NCBI GenBank assembly: GCA_015061575.1
Contig: SUWF01000001.1
Span: 1 to 64,000, forward strand
Source: Lentisphaerota bacterium
Lineage (GTDB): Bacteria > Verrucomicrobiota > Lentisphaeria > Victivallales > Victivallaceae
Reading direction: 5' to 3'
Length of the DNA: 64,000 nt
Shown in pieces: positions 35,149 through 44,308 of the stretch. Made by a program: the position numbers and the translations under genes. The stretch's first letter is position 1, and each line of letters opens with the position of its first letter. Under the pieces are notes generated by a model. The model searched no databases. It was not told where the DNA came from and worked only from the letters and a program-made list of their open reading frames with translations.

Positions 35149-35166
35149 ATCATAGGAAAATATATT

Positions 35167-36168
35167 ATGCTTAAAAATGCTCAACTTAAACCTATCAGCG
35201 GCACTTTTGCCAACATGCTTATCTCCGATACCGGGATCGTCAACGCCGGTTTGAAGGATTGGGAAAATGACTTTAAGATGATGAAAGCTATTGGTATGGA
35301 TCACATCTTTATCATCCGTACCGAGTGCGAACAAAACGGCATCAGGCTTTCTGCCGAAGATCCCCGCTCAACTACCTGGAAGGAAGACAAGTGCATATTG
35401 GATATGATCTTCCGCTTGAGCGAGGAATACGGCATGACCGTATACCTTGGCGGCCCCCAGAGTATAACCAATTTGCATAAAGGCGACTGGCACAAAGAAG
35501 TTGATGACAACAAGCGTTACTACGACCGCACGGTGGAAAAATACAGCCATTACAAGTGCTTCAAGGGCTTGTATGTAACGCTGGAAGCGCTGCCGTGGCA
35601 CTTCAACTTTCTGGATATCTGCACCGAAGTTTTGCAGTATATGCGGAAAAATTTCCCGCACATGAAAACCTTTATGTCGCCCGGGTTCGGCGGCTTGAAA
35701 GGCGATATGAGCAGTAAATATAATGTGGATGAGTGGGTGGATATTTACGGCCGGTATTTCTTTGAACGGGTCGCCGGTCTGCTGGATTATTGCGCTCCGC
35801 AGGATAAGATTACCTGCCCGGCGTGCCATTACGGCGAAATTCTGGATAACGGCATCAAAGAGTGGTATCTCAAGGTCGGTGAACTCTTCAAACGGTGCAA
35901 TATCGAACTGTGGACCAATGTGGAAACTTTCCAGCAGCCGTTCCCCGGTCACGGTGAACCCAGCGGAGTATACCGCCAAATCGACTACCGGTCGCTGTAT
36001 ATGAAATTGTCGGAAGCTTCGCCGCTGGTCAAAAAGATCATCACCTACGAATTTTTCAGCTTGATGAGTCCCAACACCGAATGGGGTTCCAGCCGCCGTC
36101 TGCTGGCCAGATATTTGGAAATGCTGGGCAAGGATCCGGCGATCATCGACGAAATATATTCCCGCTGA
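35167..36168 (+). CDS. DUF4434-type TIM-barrel protein
   Basis: 333-aa protein without a signal peptide. Strand-like segments in TIM-barrel order: ISGTFANML, DHIFIIRTE, MTVYLGGP, FKGLYVTLEALPW, HMKTFMSPGF, YCAPQDKITCP, IELWTNVETFQ and IITYEFFSLMSP. Acidic residues at strand ends (TLEALPW, NVETFQ, YEFF) are candidate catalytic residues of a retaining hydrolase. The layout and GYYGWAE-less short length fit DUF4434, a glycoside-hydrolase-like family without well-known activity. It is the last gene of the operon. A strong hairpin (36196-36235) follows 27 nt after the stop. Confidence 0.7.
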   Translation: MLKNAQLKPISGTFANMLISDTGIVNAGLKDWENDFKMMKAIGMDHIFIIRTECEQNGIRLSAEDPRSTTWKEDKCILDMIFRLSEEYGMTVYLGGPQSITNLHKGDWHKEVDDNKRYYDRTVEKYSHYKCFKGLYVTLEALPWHFNFLDICTEVLQYMRKNFPHMKTFMSPGFGGLKGDMSSKYNVDEWVDIYGRYFFERVAGLLDYCAPQDKITCPACHYGEILDNGIKEWYLKVGELFKRCNIELWTNVETFQQPFPGHGEPSGVYRQIDYRSLYMKLSEASPLVKKIITYEFFSLMSPNTEWGSSRRLLARYLEMLGKDPAIIDEIYSR

Positions 36169-36195
36169 TATTGGCCCGAAAGCAACTGCGTATCC

Positions 36196-36235
36196 CATGG
36201 CTGCAGCAAAATATGACAGTTTTGCTGCAGCCATG
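36196..36235. terminator. Long perfect hairpin after the DUF4434 gene
   Basis: CATGGCTGCAGCAAAA (36196-36211) and TTTTGCTGCAGCCATG (36220-36235) are perfect 16-bp arms around an 8-nt loop. There is no T tract after it, apart from the T run built into the right arm, so it may be a terminator acting in part through the A/T-rich stem top or a protective 3' end. Between 36236 and 36386 I see only a short CTGCTG/CAGCAG repeat and no gene. Confidence 0.55.
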
Positions 36236-36386
36236 ATCGTGTTTGCCGGGTAACTGCTGTTGACTGCAGCAGATAACGCAATGCCTGAGAACGGACAGTC
36301 CGGTTGCCGGATTCGACTGTAGGTGCCGCAGAAGGTGTTTTTTTAGCCATTAACGCAGAAAAATTACATTTTTTTCTATATTACTC

Positions 36387-36415
36387 TTGACAAGCTTGAT
36401 TTTTTGTTGTATAAT
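36387..36415 (+). promoter_or_regulatory. Consensus sigma-70 promoter of the LacI regulator gene
   Basis: TTGACA (36387-36392) and TATAAT (36410-36415), both perfect consensus hexamers, are separated by exactly 17 bp. Predicted transcription start is near 36422, inside the operator-like sequence. Confidence 0.9.
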
Positions 36416-36419
36416 ATCT

Positions 36420-36438
36420 GTAAATTTACTCGTGTAAA
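36420..36438 (+). promoter_or_regulatory. Operator-like palindromes at the LacI promoter
   Basis: GTAAATTTAC (36420-36429) is a perfect 10-bp palindrome and overlaps TTTAC-TCGT-GTAAA (36425-36438). They sit at the predicted transcription start, the classical place for LacI-family autorepression. Binding by the adjacent regulator is inferred from position only. Confidence 0.55.
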
Positions 36439-36461
36439 CAGGAAGTTTTTGTCCGGGATTT

Positions 36462-37526
36462 ATGACAGCTGCTCGTCTAAAACATTTGGTGACCCGTAAT
36501 GATGTAGCTGAAGCTTGCGGCGTAAGCGGAGCTTTGGTCAGCTACGCTTTCAGCGATAATGCCAAAAATAAGGTCAAATCTGCCACCCGGGAAAAAATCT
36601 TGCGCACTGCTGAAGCTATGGGGTATCAACCCAGTTTGATCGGCCGCAGTTTGAAAACCCGCCGCAGTTATAATGTGGCGCTGCTGCTGCCGGAACAGTT
36701 CGCCAGCGGTATATCGCTGCATCAATTGCGGATATTTCACGGGGTGTGTCTGGCCATGCAGGAAACTGATTACCGGCCCATGGTGTTTTTTGGCGTAAAT
36801 GATAAATTTTTCCGCACGCTCCGGGAACGCCGGGTGGATGGGATCATTCTGCTGGACTCCGCTAACGATCTGGATTACATCGAAGAGCTTGTCAACTTCA
36901 ATCTGCCGCTGGTTCTGGCCAATGTGGAGTATCGGTTGGATTCACCGCAAGCAGCCAGTGTGCGTTCTGACCACGAAGGCATTGTCAAACTTTTGTTCAG
37001 AAAGCTTGTTGGCAATAACTGCCGCAAGATCCTGCTGGTTTCAGCTCCGGGTGATTTGTGCCAGCCGAATTGGATATTGCAGGAAGCTTTCCGGAAAGAA
37101 GCGGAAATTTATTCATCACAAGGTATCTCGGCAATATCTTATTGCCCGGATGGTTACTGGGTAAACGACACTATGCGTGCGCAAGTTGGCAAGTTTTTTC
37201 AGCAGCCGGAGCCGGTTGACGGCGTGCTGGTTGACGGTGGCGCATTTGCCAACATGGTCGTAGAGATTGCTGAGCAAAATGGTGTAAAGCTGATACGCAA
37301 TAAAAATTGTTTTGTTACCTGCAGTCAGGAGAATAATTTTCCGAATTGGTCGCAGGATTCGTTTGGGGTGGGGATAAATGCCTGGTCTGCCATGCAGAAA
37401 ATACTCAATGGCGAATCACAGATGCCGCTGCTGAAGATACCTTATTTCAGTGCCGACAGCGAGGAGGACTTGCGGAGTCGGGGTAAGCACCTGCTCTGCA
37501 GTAGAGAATATCAGGTTGATAAATAA
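36462..37526 (+). CDS. LacI-family transcriptional regulator
   Basis: 354-aa regulator. Residues ~8-60 are the LacI helix-turn-helix and hinge (TRNDVAEACGVSGALVSYAFSDNAKNKVKSATREKILRTAEAMGYQPSLIGRSLKTRRS). From ~65 a periplasmic-binding-protein-like effector domain follows (NVALLLPEQFASG, VDGIILLDSANDLDYIEEL, LPLVLANVEYRLDS). The hinge helix lacks the usual AR..R pattern in part (NKVKSAT in place of NRVS..T), still within family variation. It is transcribed toward the pseudopilin and CBM9/TIM-barrel genes with 58 nt between stop and next start, so it probably controls those two genes and itself. Confidence 0.92.
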   Translation: MTAARLKHLVTRNDVAEACGVSGALVSYAFSDNAKNKVKSATREKILRTAEAMGYQPSLIGRSLKTRRSYNVALLLPEQFASGISLHQLRIFHGVCLAMQETDYRPMVFFGVNDKFFRTLRERRVDGIILLDSANDLDYIEELVNFNLPLVLANVEYRLDSPQAASVRSDHEGIVKLLFRKLVGNNCRKILLVSAPGDLCQPNWILQEAFRKEAEIYSSQGISAISYCPDGYWVNDTMRAQVGKFFQQPEPVDGVLVDGGAFANMVVEIAEQNGVKLIRNKNCFVTCSQENNFPNWSQDSFGVGINAWSAMQKILNGESQMPLLKIPYFSADSEEDLRSRGKHLLCSREYQVDK

Positions 37527-37584
37527 CTGATTTAACAAAGAATATCACAAAAAACATCACAAACAACAAAAAAGGAAGAGAAAG

Positions 37585-38298
37585 ATGAAAAAACAATTCA
37601 CTCTCATCGAACTGTTGGTGGTAATTGCCATTATTGCCATTCTGGCGGCCATGCTGCTGCCGGCTTTATCCGCCGCCCGGGAACGGGCCCGGCAGGCTGC
37701 TTGCATCAGCAACCTCAAACAGATCGGGGTCGCCACATTTATGTATGCCGGAAGCAACAAGGACCATGTGGCCTGCGGAACGGTCCGCTGCGCAAATGAA
37801 GGATGCATTTTGCACATGGGTTCCAGTATGACCGATAAACAGTCCACTGCTTATTTGCTGGGTGCAGGTGGGTATTTCCCGGAAGCGATCGATGGGACTA
37901 AAGTTACTCTGAATAAAGTGCTCCGGACTTATTTTATCTGCCCGAGCGAAGATTTGGAGGGTAAAGACGTGCAGGGCAACAGCAAAGGCTCAGGAGTTGC
38001 CAGCTATACATTCTTTTACATCAACCGCCCGGGAACTAAACATCATACCAATAATGCCTATGACGGCGAAGAATCTGCCCGGGTAACTATCGGTCAGGAT
38101 CGCCCCGAAAATATCATTGCAGTTGACCAGTTCATTTATGGCAATAAGACTTTGTATGGCAAGCTGAATCATCCGACAACTGCCAGCGGCTTATCTTTGG
38201 GCGGCACGGTGGAAACTCAGACCAACGCTCAGAATTGGTCTAAGGAAGCCAATGTCCAAACCGTGCTGGGTAAATATTTTGAAAAAGTGGTAAAATAA
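37585..38298 (+). CDS. Prepilin-like (pseudopilin) protein
   Basis: 237-aa protein with the shortest leader of the set (MKKQ), then [16 protein letters not shown] from Phe5 and [19 protein letters not shown]. Residue -1 is Gln. AGGAAGAG lies about 4 nt upstream of the start. The central part has cysteines around [11 protein letters not shown], and the C-terminal motif is altered ([16 protein letters not shown] where most members have DG). It sits between the LacI regulator and the 996-aa CBM9/TIM-barrel protein, 17 nt before the latter. Confidence 0.85.
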   Translation: MKKQFTLIELLVVIAIIAILAAMLLPALSAARERARQAACISNLKQIGVATFMYAGSNKDHVACGTVRCANEGCILHMGSSMTDKQSTAYLLGAGGYFPEAIDGTKVTLNKVLRTYFICPSEDLEGKDVQGNSKGSGVASYTFFYINRPGTKHHTNNAYDGEESARVTIGQDRPENIIAVDQFIYGNKTLYGKLNHPTTASGLSLGGTVETQTNAQNWSKEANVQTVLGKYFEKVVK

Positions 38299-38315
38299 TT
38301 TAACAGCAGCTTATT

Positions 38316-41306
38316 ATGAAAAAAATTCTCTCTGTGTTGGCTCTGTTCTTTACAGTTGTCTGGATCGCCTGTGGCGCAATGCCGGTGCCGCCCCGTCCGA
38401 TAGCGTATGATATTGATCCGCCGGTAGTTTGCGACGGCAAGCTGGATGATTGGCAGCGGGCAGCGGTCTTTGCCGATCTTACCGGCAAAAAACAGCTGGC
38501 GTTTGACCGTACCCGTTCGTATAGCGGCGAGCAGGATCTCGGCGCCCGGATCAAGATGCTCTGGCGCAGCAATGGGCTTTTGATCGCTGCGGAAGTTATT
38601 GACGATAAACATGTGCAGGCCCATCCGGATAAACTTTGGGCGGGCGACCATATCGACTTGCGCCTTGACTTGACGCCCGAACAGGATAAAGAGCGGGAAA
38701 TGTTTGGTGATGGCCAGTATCAGCTGCTCCTTTCGCCCGGCGATTTTCAGCAGCTTAAACCGCAGATGCAGCTGGTCAAACCGCAAGGGTTGAAATTTTC
38801 CGGCGGCGAAATAGCAGCGGTCAAAACCGCTTCGGGATATACGCTGGAAGCGTTCATCCCCTGGAGCGGTTTGGGCGCCAAAAATACGGTGCGGGATCAG
38901 GTATTGACGCTGGATGTGCTGGTTTCTGACTCCGATGATCCCAAATTTTCCCAGCAATGCTACAAGGTCGCCGGGCCGCTGCCGTTTACGCAGTACCGCA
39001 ACCGGATGATCAAAGTTGTGCTGGCCGACGGCAATGGCGAATCAGCTTTGACGCAGCCGGAAAAGATGATTGCAGAGAACGAAACGGTGGTTCATGTCAA
39101 GCAAGCTTATACGGTTGAATTTGACCTTACTGCGGAAGATTTGCAGAAAAATGATTATTTGCTTAAATTCTATGCCCGGGCGGTTTCCGCCAAGCCGGCC
39201 GGATTTGGCTCCAATATGCTCAACGTTGAACTCAACGGCAAGATGCTGCAGGCGGAAAATCTCTTTGGCATACCTTCGACTTTCACCATGCGTTCCGGCC
39301 GCTCTTTAAGTTCGATCGGCGCATCCGGTGCGCTTACTCTGCCCTGGGCGCCGGACTTCAAGGGCGTGGACGGTCACAAGGATTACGCCGTCGAAGGGCG
39401 CAAAAGCAGTGAATTTACATTCTCGCTGGCCGGATTGCTCAAAGTTGGCAAAAACAAGCTGGTATTCAAGGTTTTGCCCACGCCTGTGCACCGCAAAAAT
39501 AAATTCAATATGGCCGTGGGCAAAGTTTCGCTGCTGCCGGCAATCAAAGGTTCGCTGATCGACAACACCCGGCCGCCGACCGGCAAACTGGAACGCTTTG
39601 AACCGGAAGCTGCGGCGGATTTTCCGCTTTACAAGCAGCTGAAAAGCCGCGGCAACGAAGTGACTTTTCAGCAGGGCAGCAGTCAAATCTCTGTAAAAAG
39701 TCAATTTCTGACTGCGGGCAGCAAGTGGGGAGATCTCTCCGGTACTTGCGTGCAGCACCAGCGCAAAGTCATCAGCAAGGATGACTGCATTATTGTGCGT
39801 GATGTGTTCAAAAACACCTCCTCCGCTCCGGTGGCGGTACTGCAGCGGCACACGCTGAATATAAGCGATCTCAAAAAAGTTTTTATCAGCGGCAGCGAAG
39901 TCAGTTTGCGTTATAATTCATCCCGGCAGTTGGGCGGAAACTGCACGATCATAGCCATGAATGATCAAATTTCAGTCGGGCTTATGCCGTGGAGCGATGC
40001 GCTGTCGGTACATGCAGACGGGGAAATCATTTCCGGCAAACCGGCCTTGGCAGATTATCAGCTGGCGATCGGAGCCAATGCGGTTTACACCTCTGAATTT
40101 GTTATTCTGCCCTGGCACAAAGCGGACTATTGGAGCTGGATCAATCAGGCCCGGCGGCTGCTGGATGTCAACTACCCGATCACATTGCTTTCCGGATTCT
40201 GGAACCATTACGAAGCTACCAAATTGAGTCATGCTACTCAGCGGGCCATGATCGATAACTTTGGCATCAATGCAATTGGCCAGTCCAATAACTGCGTACA
40301 CGATAAAGACGGCTATCAGACCCGCGGCAACGATTTGATCAATGGCGATCACAGTCAATACCGGGCCATGCGCAAACTTATTGACCGTTATTATCCGGAT
40401 GGCTCGGTCAAGCAGCTGCTTTACTTCCACTGTTTTTTGGATACCACGGTTGCTGATCTGACCAAATACGCTGCTGACCGCACTGTGTTGGCCGATGGAA
40501 CGCATCCGGTCTACGGCACCAGCAACACCGGTCGCCGGCTCCACCATATACTGCCCAACGAGGGCGGCTGGGCGGAAGTTGGTGAACGCTGGATCGAGCT
40601 GATCATCAGTGATTTGAATGCCGACGGTATTTTCTGGGATGAATTCAACCGCAGCAATGTCGTCTACGACTACAGTTCCAAACGCTGGGATAATGTTTCA
40701 GCTGATATCAACCGGAACACCGGTAAGATATTGCGTTTGAAAAATTCTGTGACTTTGCTTTCGCTGCCGTGGCGGCTCAAGATGGTGCGCAAACTGCGTG
40801 ACCGCAACAAAGTGTTGATCATCAACGGTGCGCCGCTGAGTCATACCATGCGGCAGCAAAAGATCCAGACTATGTTTGAAACCGGTCATATATCCAACGT
40901 GCTGCAAGGTCATCTGGCGGCTCCGGTTGCGCTGGGCGACCACCTGACAGAGCGTAAATTCGCTGATTCGTGGAAAGTTATGCTGCGGGCGCTGGATTTT
41001 GGCGGCTTGTACTGTGTGTATCAGACGGTGCGGGTCTTTCCGCGGCATCCGACACTGACCAAATACATGTATCCTTTTACGCCGATCGAACTGCACAAAG
41101 GTTATCTGATCGGCAAGGAACGCATCATTACCAAAGTAAGCGGTCTTTTCGGCTGGGGGGATGCTTCTGAGTTTGACATAAAAGTGTTTGATACCAACGG
41201 CAAACTGACCGATAGTTATCCGGGCAAAAAAGTTGTTATCGACGGCAAAAATTATGCTGAAATAAGAATCCCCGGCAACTGTGCTGCGGCCATTATCCGC
41301 AAGTAA
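38316..41306 (+). CDS. Secreted CBM9-like / TIM-barrel glycan-active protein
   Basis: 996-aa protein with a signal peptide (KKILSVLALFFTVVWIACGA). The Cys at residue 19 is at a possible lipobox end (VWIAC), so it might be a lipoprotein. Residues ~30-235 form a CBM9-type domain (CDGKLDDWQRAA, IKMLWRSNGLLIAAEVIDDKHV, HIDLRLDLTPEQD, LEAFIPWSGLG). A beta-rich middle region (~245-600) follows. Near 620 begins a TIM-barrel-like region: YPITLLSGFWNHYEA, QLLYFHCFLDTT, LNADGIFWDEFNRS (strong candidate catalytic Asp/Glu), VLIINGAPLSH. A small C-terminal beta-sandwich follows. I cannot assign a GH family. A rho-independent terminator ends the transcript. Confidence 0.65.
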   Translation: MKKILSVLALFFTVVWIACGAMPVPPRPIAYDIDPPVVCDGKLDDWQRAAVFADLTGKKQLAFDRTRSYSGEQDLGARIKMLWRSNGLLIAAEVIDDKHVQAHPDKLWAGDHIDLRLDLTPEQDKEREMFGDGQYQLLLSPGDFQQLKPQMQLVKPQGLKFSGGEIAAVKTASGYTLEAFIPWSGLGAKNTVRDQVLTLDVLVSDSDDPKFSQQCYKVAGPLPFTQYRNRMIKVVLADGNGESALTQPEKMIAENETVVHVKQAYTVEFDLTAEDLQKNDYLLKFYARAVSAKPAGFGSNMLNVELNGKMLQAENLFGIPSTFTMRSGRSLSSIGASGALTLPWAPDFKGVDGHKDYAVEGRKSSEFTFSLAGLLKVGKNKLVFKVLPTPVHRKNKFNMAVGKVSLLPAIKGSLIDNTRPPTGKLERFEPEAAADFPLYKQLKSRGNEVTFQQGSSQISVKSQFLTAGSKWGDLSGTCVQHQRKVISKDDCIIVRDVFKNTSSAPVAVLQRHTLNISDLKKVFISGSEVSLRYNSSRQLGGNCTIIAMNDQISVGLMPWSDALSVHADGEIISGKPALADYQLAIGANAVYTSEFVILPWHKADYWSWINQARRLLDVNYPITLLSGFWNHYEATKLSHATQRAMIDNFGINAIGQSNNCVHDKDGYQTRGNDLINGDHSQYRAMRKLIDRYYPDGSVKQLLYFHCFLDTTVADLTKYAADRTVLADGTHPVYGTSNTGRRLHHILPNEGGWAEVGERWIELIISDLNADGIFWDEFNRSNVVYDYSSKRWDNVSADINRNTGKILRLKNSVTLLSLPWRLKMVRKLRDRNKVLIINGAPLSHTMRQQKIQTMFETGHISNVLQGHLAAPVALGDHLTERKFADSWKVMLRALDFGGLYCVYQTVRVFPRHPTLTKYMYPFTPIELHKGYLIGKERIITKVSGLFGWGDASEFDIKVFDTNGKLTDSYPGKKVVIDGKNYAEIRIPGNCAAAIIRK

Positions 41307-41317
41307 AGCAACCTTAT

Positions 41318-41356
41318 AAAAAAGCCGCTCTGCAGTCAACGGAGCGGCTTTTTTTT
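41318..41356. terminator. Rho-independent terminator
   Basis: GCCGCTC (41324-41330) pairs with GAGCGGC (41342-41348) around an 11-nt loop. Six A residues precede and eight T residues follow, so it can work in both directions. It lies 11 nt after the CBM9/TIM-barrel stop codon and just beyond the end of the convergent AraC pseudogene. Confidence 0.92.
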
Positions 41357-41379
41357 ATGTTTACGGCGAACCATCTGGT

Positions 41380-42193
41380 TTATTCAGAATTGGCGTAACC
41401 GGCGGCGTAAAGGCTGCGGTACTGTTTGGGCGTCATAGCGTAGTTGCGGAAAAATATCTTGCGGAAATGTGCCAGATCCTCAAAACCGGCCCGATTGGCG
41501 ATCTCTTTGATCGACAGCTGCGTTGTCAGCAGTAATTTTACCGTCAAACGCATACGCATGGCGTGGATATCGTCGGTAATGGTCGTGTTGAAAGCTGTCC
41601 GGTAAAGCCTGCCCAGATAGTCGGCGTTGCAATAAAGTTCCGCCGCAATTGCTGAGGTTGTAAGTTTGGTGTAGTATTTCAGCTGAATGATCCGCTGCTT
41701 CCCGTACCAGCCGGGCCGGCTGCAGCAGATTGGCTGGTTGATTGAGTTCGTAAGCTACCTGACCGGTTTTGGTCATTTCATGCAAAATCAGCTGCCAGAC
41801 GATATCTTTGGCCGTTTGATCGCCGGGCGAACTGCTTTGGATCGAAAGATACAACTGCAGATATTCCGTAAAGCGCAGCCGGTCACCTACCACGCCCTGC
41901 CGGGGAAGCGATTTTATGAAATTGACCGCTGACCGGTTTTGCGGCTGAAAATGCAGCCAGAAAAACGATAACCCAATCTGGTAATCACTCAAACCGCCAT
42001 GTTCAACGCCCGCTTCCAGCAGCAGCCGGTCGCCGGGCGCCAGATGAAACTTCTGATTGCCGGCAAACATATCCAGAGTGCCGGAAACTACAAATATCAG
42101 TTCCCACTCCGACAAACAGCGGATACTGTGACGCCCTTTGCCGCGAGAATAAAATCTGCCGGCCTGTAATGCTTTGTATTTATTTTCTGCCAT
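41380..42193 (-). pseudogene. AraC-family regulator, frameshifted between sensor and DNA-binding domains
   Basis: The track ORF (41480-42193, 237 aa) starts as a good cupin-AraC regulator (WELIFVVSGTLDMFAGNQKFHLAPGDRLLLEAGVEHGG) but loses homology after LVREAADH. In the next frame the missing part is intact: IIQLKYYTKLTTSAIAAELYCNADYLGRLYRTAF, then LSIKEIANRAGFEDLAHFRKIFFRNYAMTPKQYRSL, stopping at 41380. This is a complete AraC double helix-turn-helix. The break lies near 41690-41700; the whole span is 814 bp, so one base too many or two too few. It may be a real mutation, a sequencing error, or (less likely) programmed frameshifting. The gene is divergent from GH127 and would be its regulator. 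Confidence 0.85.
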
Positions 42194-42221
42194 AAATCCA
42201 ATCCTGTTTCAAGTTATTGAG

Positions 42222-42249
42222 AATATAAGTATATTTTGTAACTTTGCAA
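42222..42249 (-). promoter_or_regulatory. Possible promoter of the frameshifted AraC gene
   Basis: Minus strand: TTGCAA (42244-42249) and TATATT (42222-42227) with 16-bp spacing, about 29 nt upstream of the ATG at 42193. Confidence 0.45.
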
Positions 42250-42377
42250 GAAAAAAAGTGGCAAAATAACACCTCATGTCGGAATTGCCATCTTTTTTGC
42301 GTATTCGTGTATCTTGTTGACTCTCTTATTCTGATGTATATTTTTATAGAGTGCAGGATAGCTGAAAATGATTCCGG

Positions 42378-42394
42378 TCGTCCTGGCAGGACGA
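42378..42394. repeat. Palindrome upstream of GH127
   Basis: TCGTCCTG-G-CAGGACGA is a perfect 8-bp inverted repeat with a single central base. It ends 26 nt before the GH127 start. It could be an operator or a hairpin in the messenger leader. The rest of the 227-bp intergenic region holds AT-rich sequence with no clear plus-strand promoter. Confidence 0.5.
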
Positions 42395-42420
42395 TCAATA
42401 ATTTTAATTCAACCTTGATA

Positions 42421-44268
42421 ATGCAAACTATGAAACTTGATTGTTTTAACACGCCTGAACCGGGAGCAGTCAAACTCACCGATCAGGTTCTGTCGGTGCG
42501 GGTGGAAAAATGTTTGACTTCCACGATCCCCGCGGCGATAAAAAAGGCTTGCGAAAGCGGCCGAATAGATGCTTTGGATCTTAAAAACCAATCGGTCAAG
42601 CGGGAATATTTTTATGATTCAGATACCGCAAAGATCCTTGAAGGTATCGCCTATGCGCTGAAGATCCGGCCGGATGCAGAATTGCTGCAGACTTTTCAAA
42701 GCTGGGTCGATAAGATAGCAGCCTGCCAGCAGCCGGACGGCTATTTAAATTCCTATATATCGGGCGCCGCCCCGGAAGACCGCTGGAAGCACCTCAATAA
42801 TCTGCATGAACTGTATTGTGCCGGACATTTGATCGAAGCTGCGGTGGCCGGTAAAGAGCTGCCGGGCGGCGAAAAATTACTGGCGGCGGTCTGCCGATAC
42901 GCTGATTATATAGACAGTGTTTTTGGACTGGAAGCAGGCAAACGCCGCGGCTGGCCCGGGCATGAAGAAATCGAATTGGCATTGGTGAAACTTTACCGGG
43001 CAACCGGCAATGAACGTTATTTGCGTTTGGCCAGCTATTTTATCGATGACCGGGGTACTGAACCTTGCGTTTTCCCCAGCGATGAATGGAACTTTGAAGG
43101 TTTGAAAGTGATCCGGCAGGCCGATAAACCGGTTCGGGAGCAAGTTGATGCGCACGGTCACGCAGTGCGGGCGGTCTACCTTTACACCGGTATGGCCGAA
43201 ACAGCTTGCGAAAACGGCGATACGGAATTGCGGCAGCAGTGCGAAAAACTTTTCCGCAGCATCTGCAGCAAACGCATGTACATTACCGGCGGTATCGGTT
43301 CGACTTTTTATTACGAAGCGTTTACCCGGGATTACGATTTGACCAACAGCTCTTTGATGTATGCCGAAAGCTGCGCTGCCATGGGGTTGGTGCAGCTGGC
43401 GCTGCGGCTCTTTAATCTGACCGGCAAAGCCGAATATCTGGAGGTGTTGGAAACTGCCGTTTACAATGGAGTGCTCTCCGGGATCAGTTTGGCAGGCAAT
43501 ACATTTTTCTACTCCAATTATCTGGAAGTTGATTCCAACAGCAGCTTTTACAACTTTGGCGCCGCTGAACGCCAGCCGTGGTTCAGCTGTCCGTGTTGTC
43601 CGACGAGTTTTTCACGATTTCTGCCGCAGTTGGGCAGTTTTATCTACTCCACAGCACCGGGACATTTGTATGTAAATATGTTTGCAGCCAATCAGGCGGA
43701 ACTGCAAGTGGGCGAGCTGCCGGTCAAGCTGGAAATCTCCGGCAATTATCCCTACGATGGCAATATAAGCATTATCCTGCAAAGCTCCGGCGATTTTACG
43801 CTGCATTTGCGGATCCCGCAATGGTGCAAAAACAGCAGTGTCAAACTCAATGGTCAGGCTTGCGATCCGGTGATCCGCCGCAGTTGGCAAGCTGGAGATG
43901 TGATTGATATCGAGTTGGATATGCCCGTGGAAGTGCTTTTTGCCAACCAGCAGGTCACCAGCAATCTGGGGCGGGTCGCCCTGAAGCGCGGTCCGCTGGT
44001 CTATGCACTGGAAGAAATCGATCAAAGCTGTCCGGTGCGGGAACTTTTGATAGTTAAAGATCAAAAGTTTGAACTGAAACCTGCCCCCGGACTGCCGGCG
44101 GGAACCGTGGCGATCTGCGGAAAGGCCTGCCGGGAGATCCTGCCGTCAGACGAGTTGTATTTCAGCGCCCAGGCGCAGTACGAAGCAACCACGTTCTGCG
44201 CTGTACCTTATGCATTGTGGGGCAATCGCACCCCGGGCAATATGTGTGTTTGGAACCGTTATAAATAA
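42421..44268 (+). CDS. GH127 beta-L-arabinofuranosidase-like enzyme
   Basis: The track ORF starts at 42244, but the first 59 residues are unlike the family and cover the promoter region, so I start at 42421 (MQTMKLDCFNTPEP; 42430 is also possible). About 615 aa, no signal peptide, cytoplasmic. Family features: DSDTAKILEGIAYAL, QQPDGYLNSYI, HLNNLHELYCAGHLIEAAVA, YITGGIGS, YAESCAAMGLVQLALRLF, and SCPCCPTSFSRFLPQLGSFIYS. The Cys residues of AESC and CPCC are the zinc-binding and nucleophilic cysteines of this unusual cysteine glycosidase family. Characterised members release beta-L-arabinofuranose. It starts the block divergent from the broken AraC gene. Confidence 0.88.
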   Translation: MQTMKLDCFNTPEPGAVKLTDQVLSVRVEKCLTSTIPAAIKKACESGRIDALDLKNQSVKREYFYDSDTAKILEGIAYALKIRPDAELLQTFQSWVDKIAACQQPDGYLNSYISGAAPEDRWKHLNNLHELYCAGHLIEAAVAGKELPGGEKLLAAVCRYADYIDSVFGLEAGKRRGWPGHEEIELALVKLYRATGNERYLRLASYFIDDRGTEPCVFPSDEWNFEGLKVIRQADKPVREQVDAHGHAVRAVYLYTGMAETACENGDTELRQQCEKLFRSICSKRMYITGGIGSTFYYEAFTRDYDLTNSSLMYAESCAAMGLVQLALRLFNLTGKAEYLEVLETAVYNGVLSGISLAGNTFFYSNYLEVDSNSSFYNFGAAERQPWFSCPCCPTSFSRFLPQLGSFIYSTAPGHLYVNMFAANQAELQVGELPVKLEISGNYPYDGNISIILQSSGDFTLHLRIPQWCKNSSVKLNGQACDPVIRRSWQAGDVIDIELDMPVEVLFANQQVTSNLGRVALKRGPLVYALEEIDQSCPVRELLIVKDQKFELKPAPGLPAGTVAICGKACREILPSDELYFSAQAQYEATTFCAVPYALWGNRTPGNMCVWNRYK

Positions 44269-44308
44269 TTTTTGGCAACTTAACAAACCTTAAAAAGGAG
44301 AGTATAAA

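Noticed and set aside
36045-36350. 101-codon minus-strand ORF over the DUF4434 gene end and hairpin
   Set aside because: Mostly antisense to a real gene and runs through the terminator-like hairpin; no protein features.
41690-41700. Programmed frameshifting in the AraC gene
   Set aside because: No slippery heptamer or downstream structure is visible at the junction; mutation or sequencing error is simpler.
42244-42420. 59-residue N-terminal extension of the GH127 ORF
   Set aside because: It covers the promoter region and has Cys/aromatic-rich sequence unlike GH127; family similarity begins after 42421.
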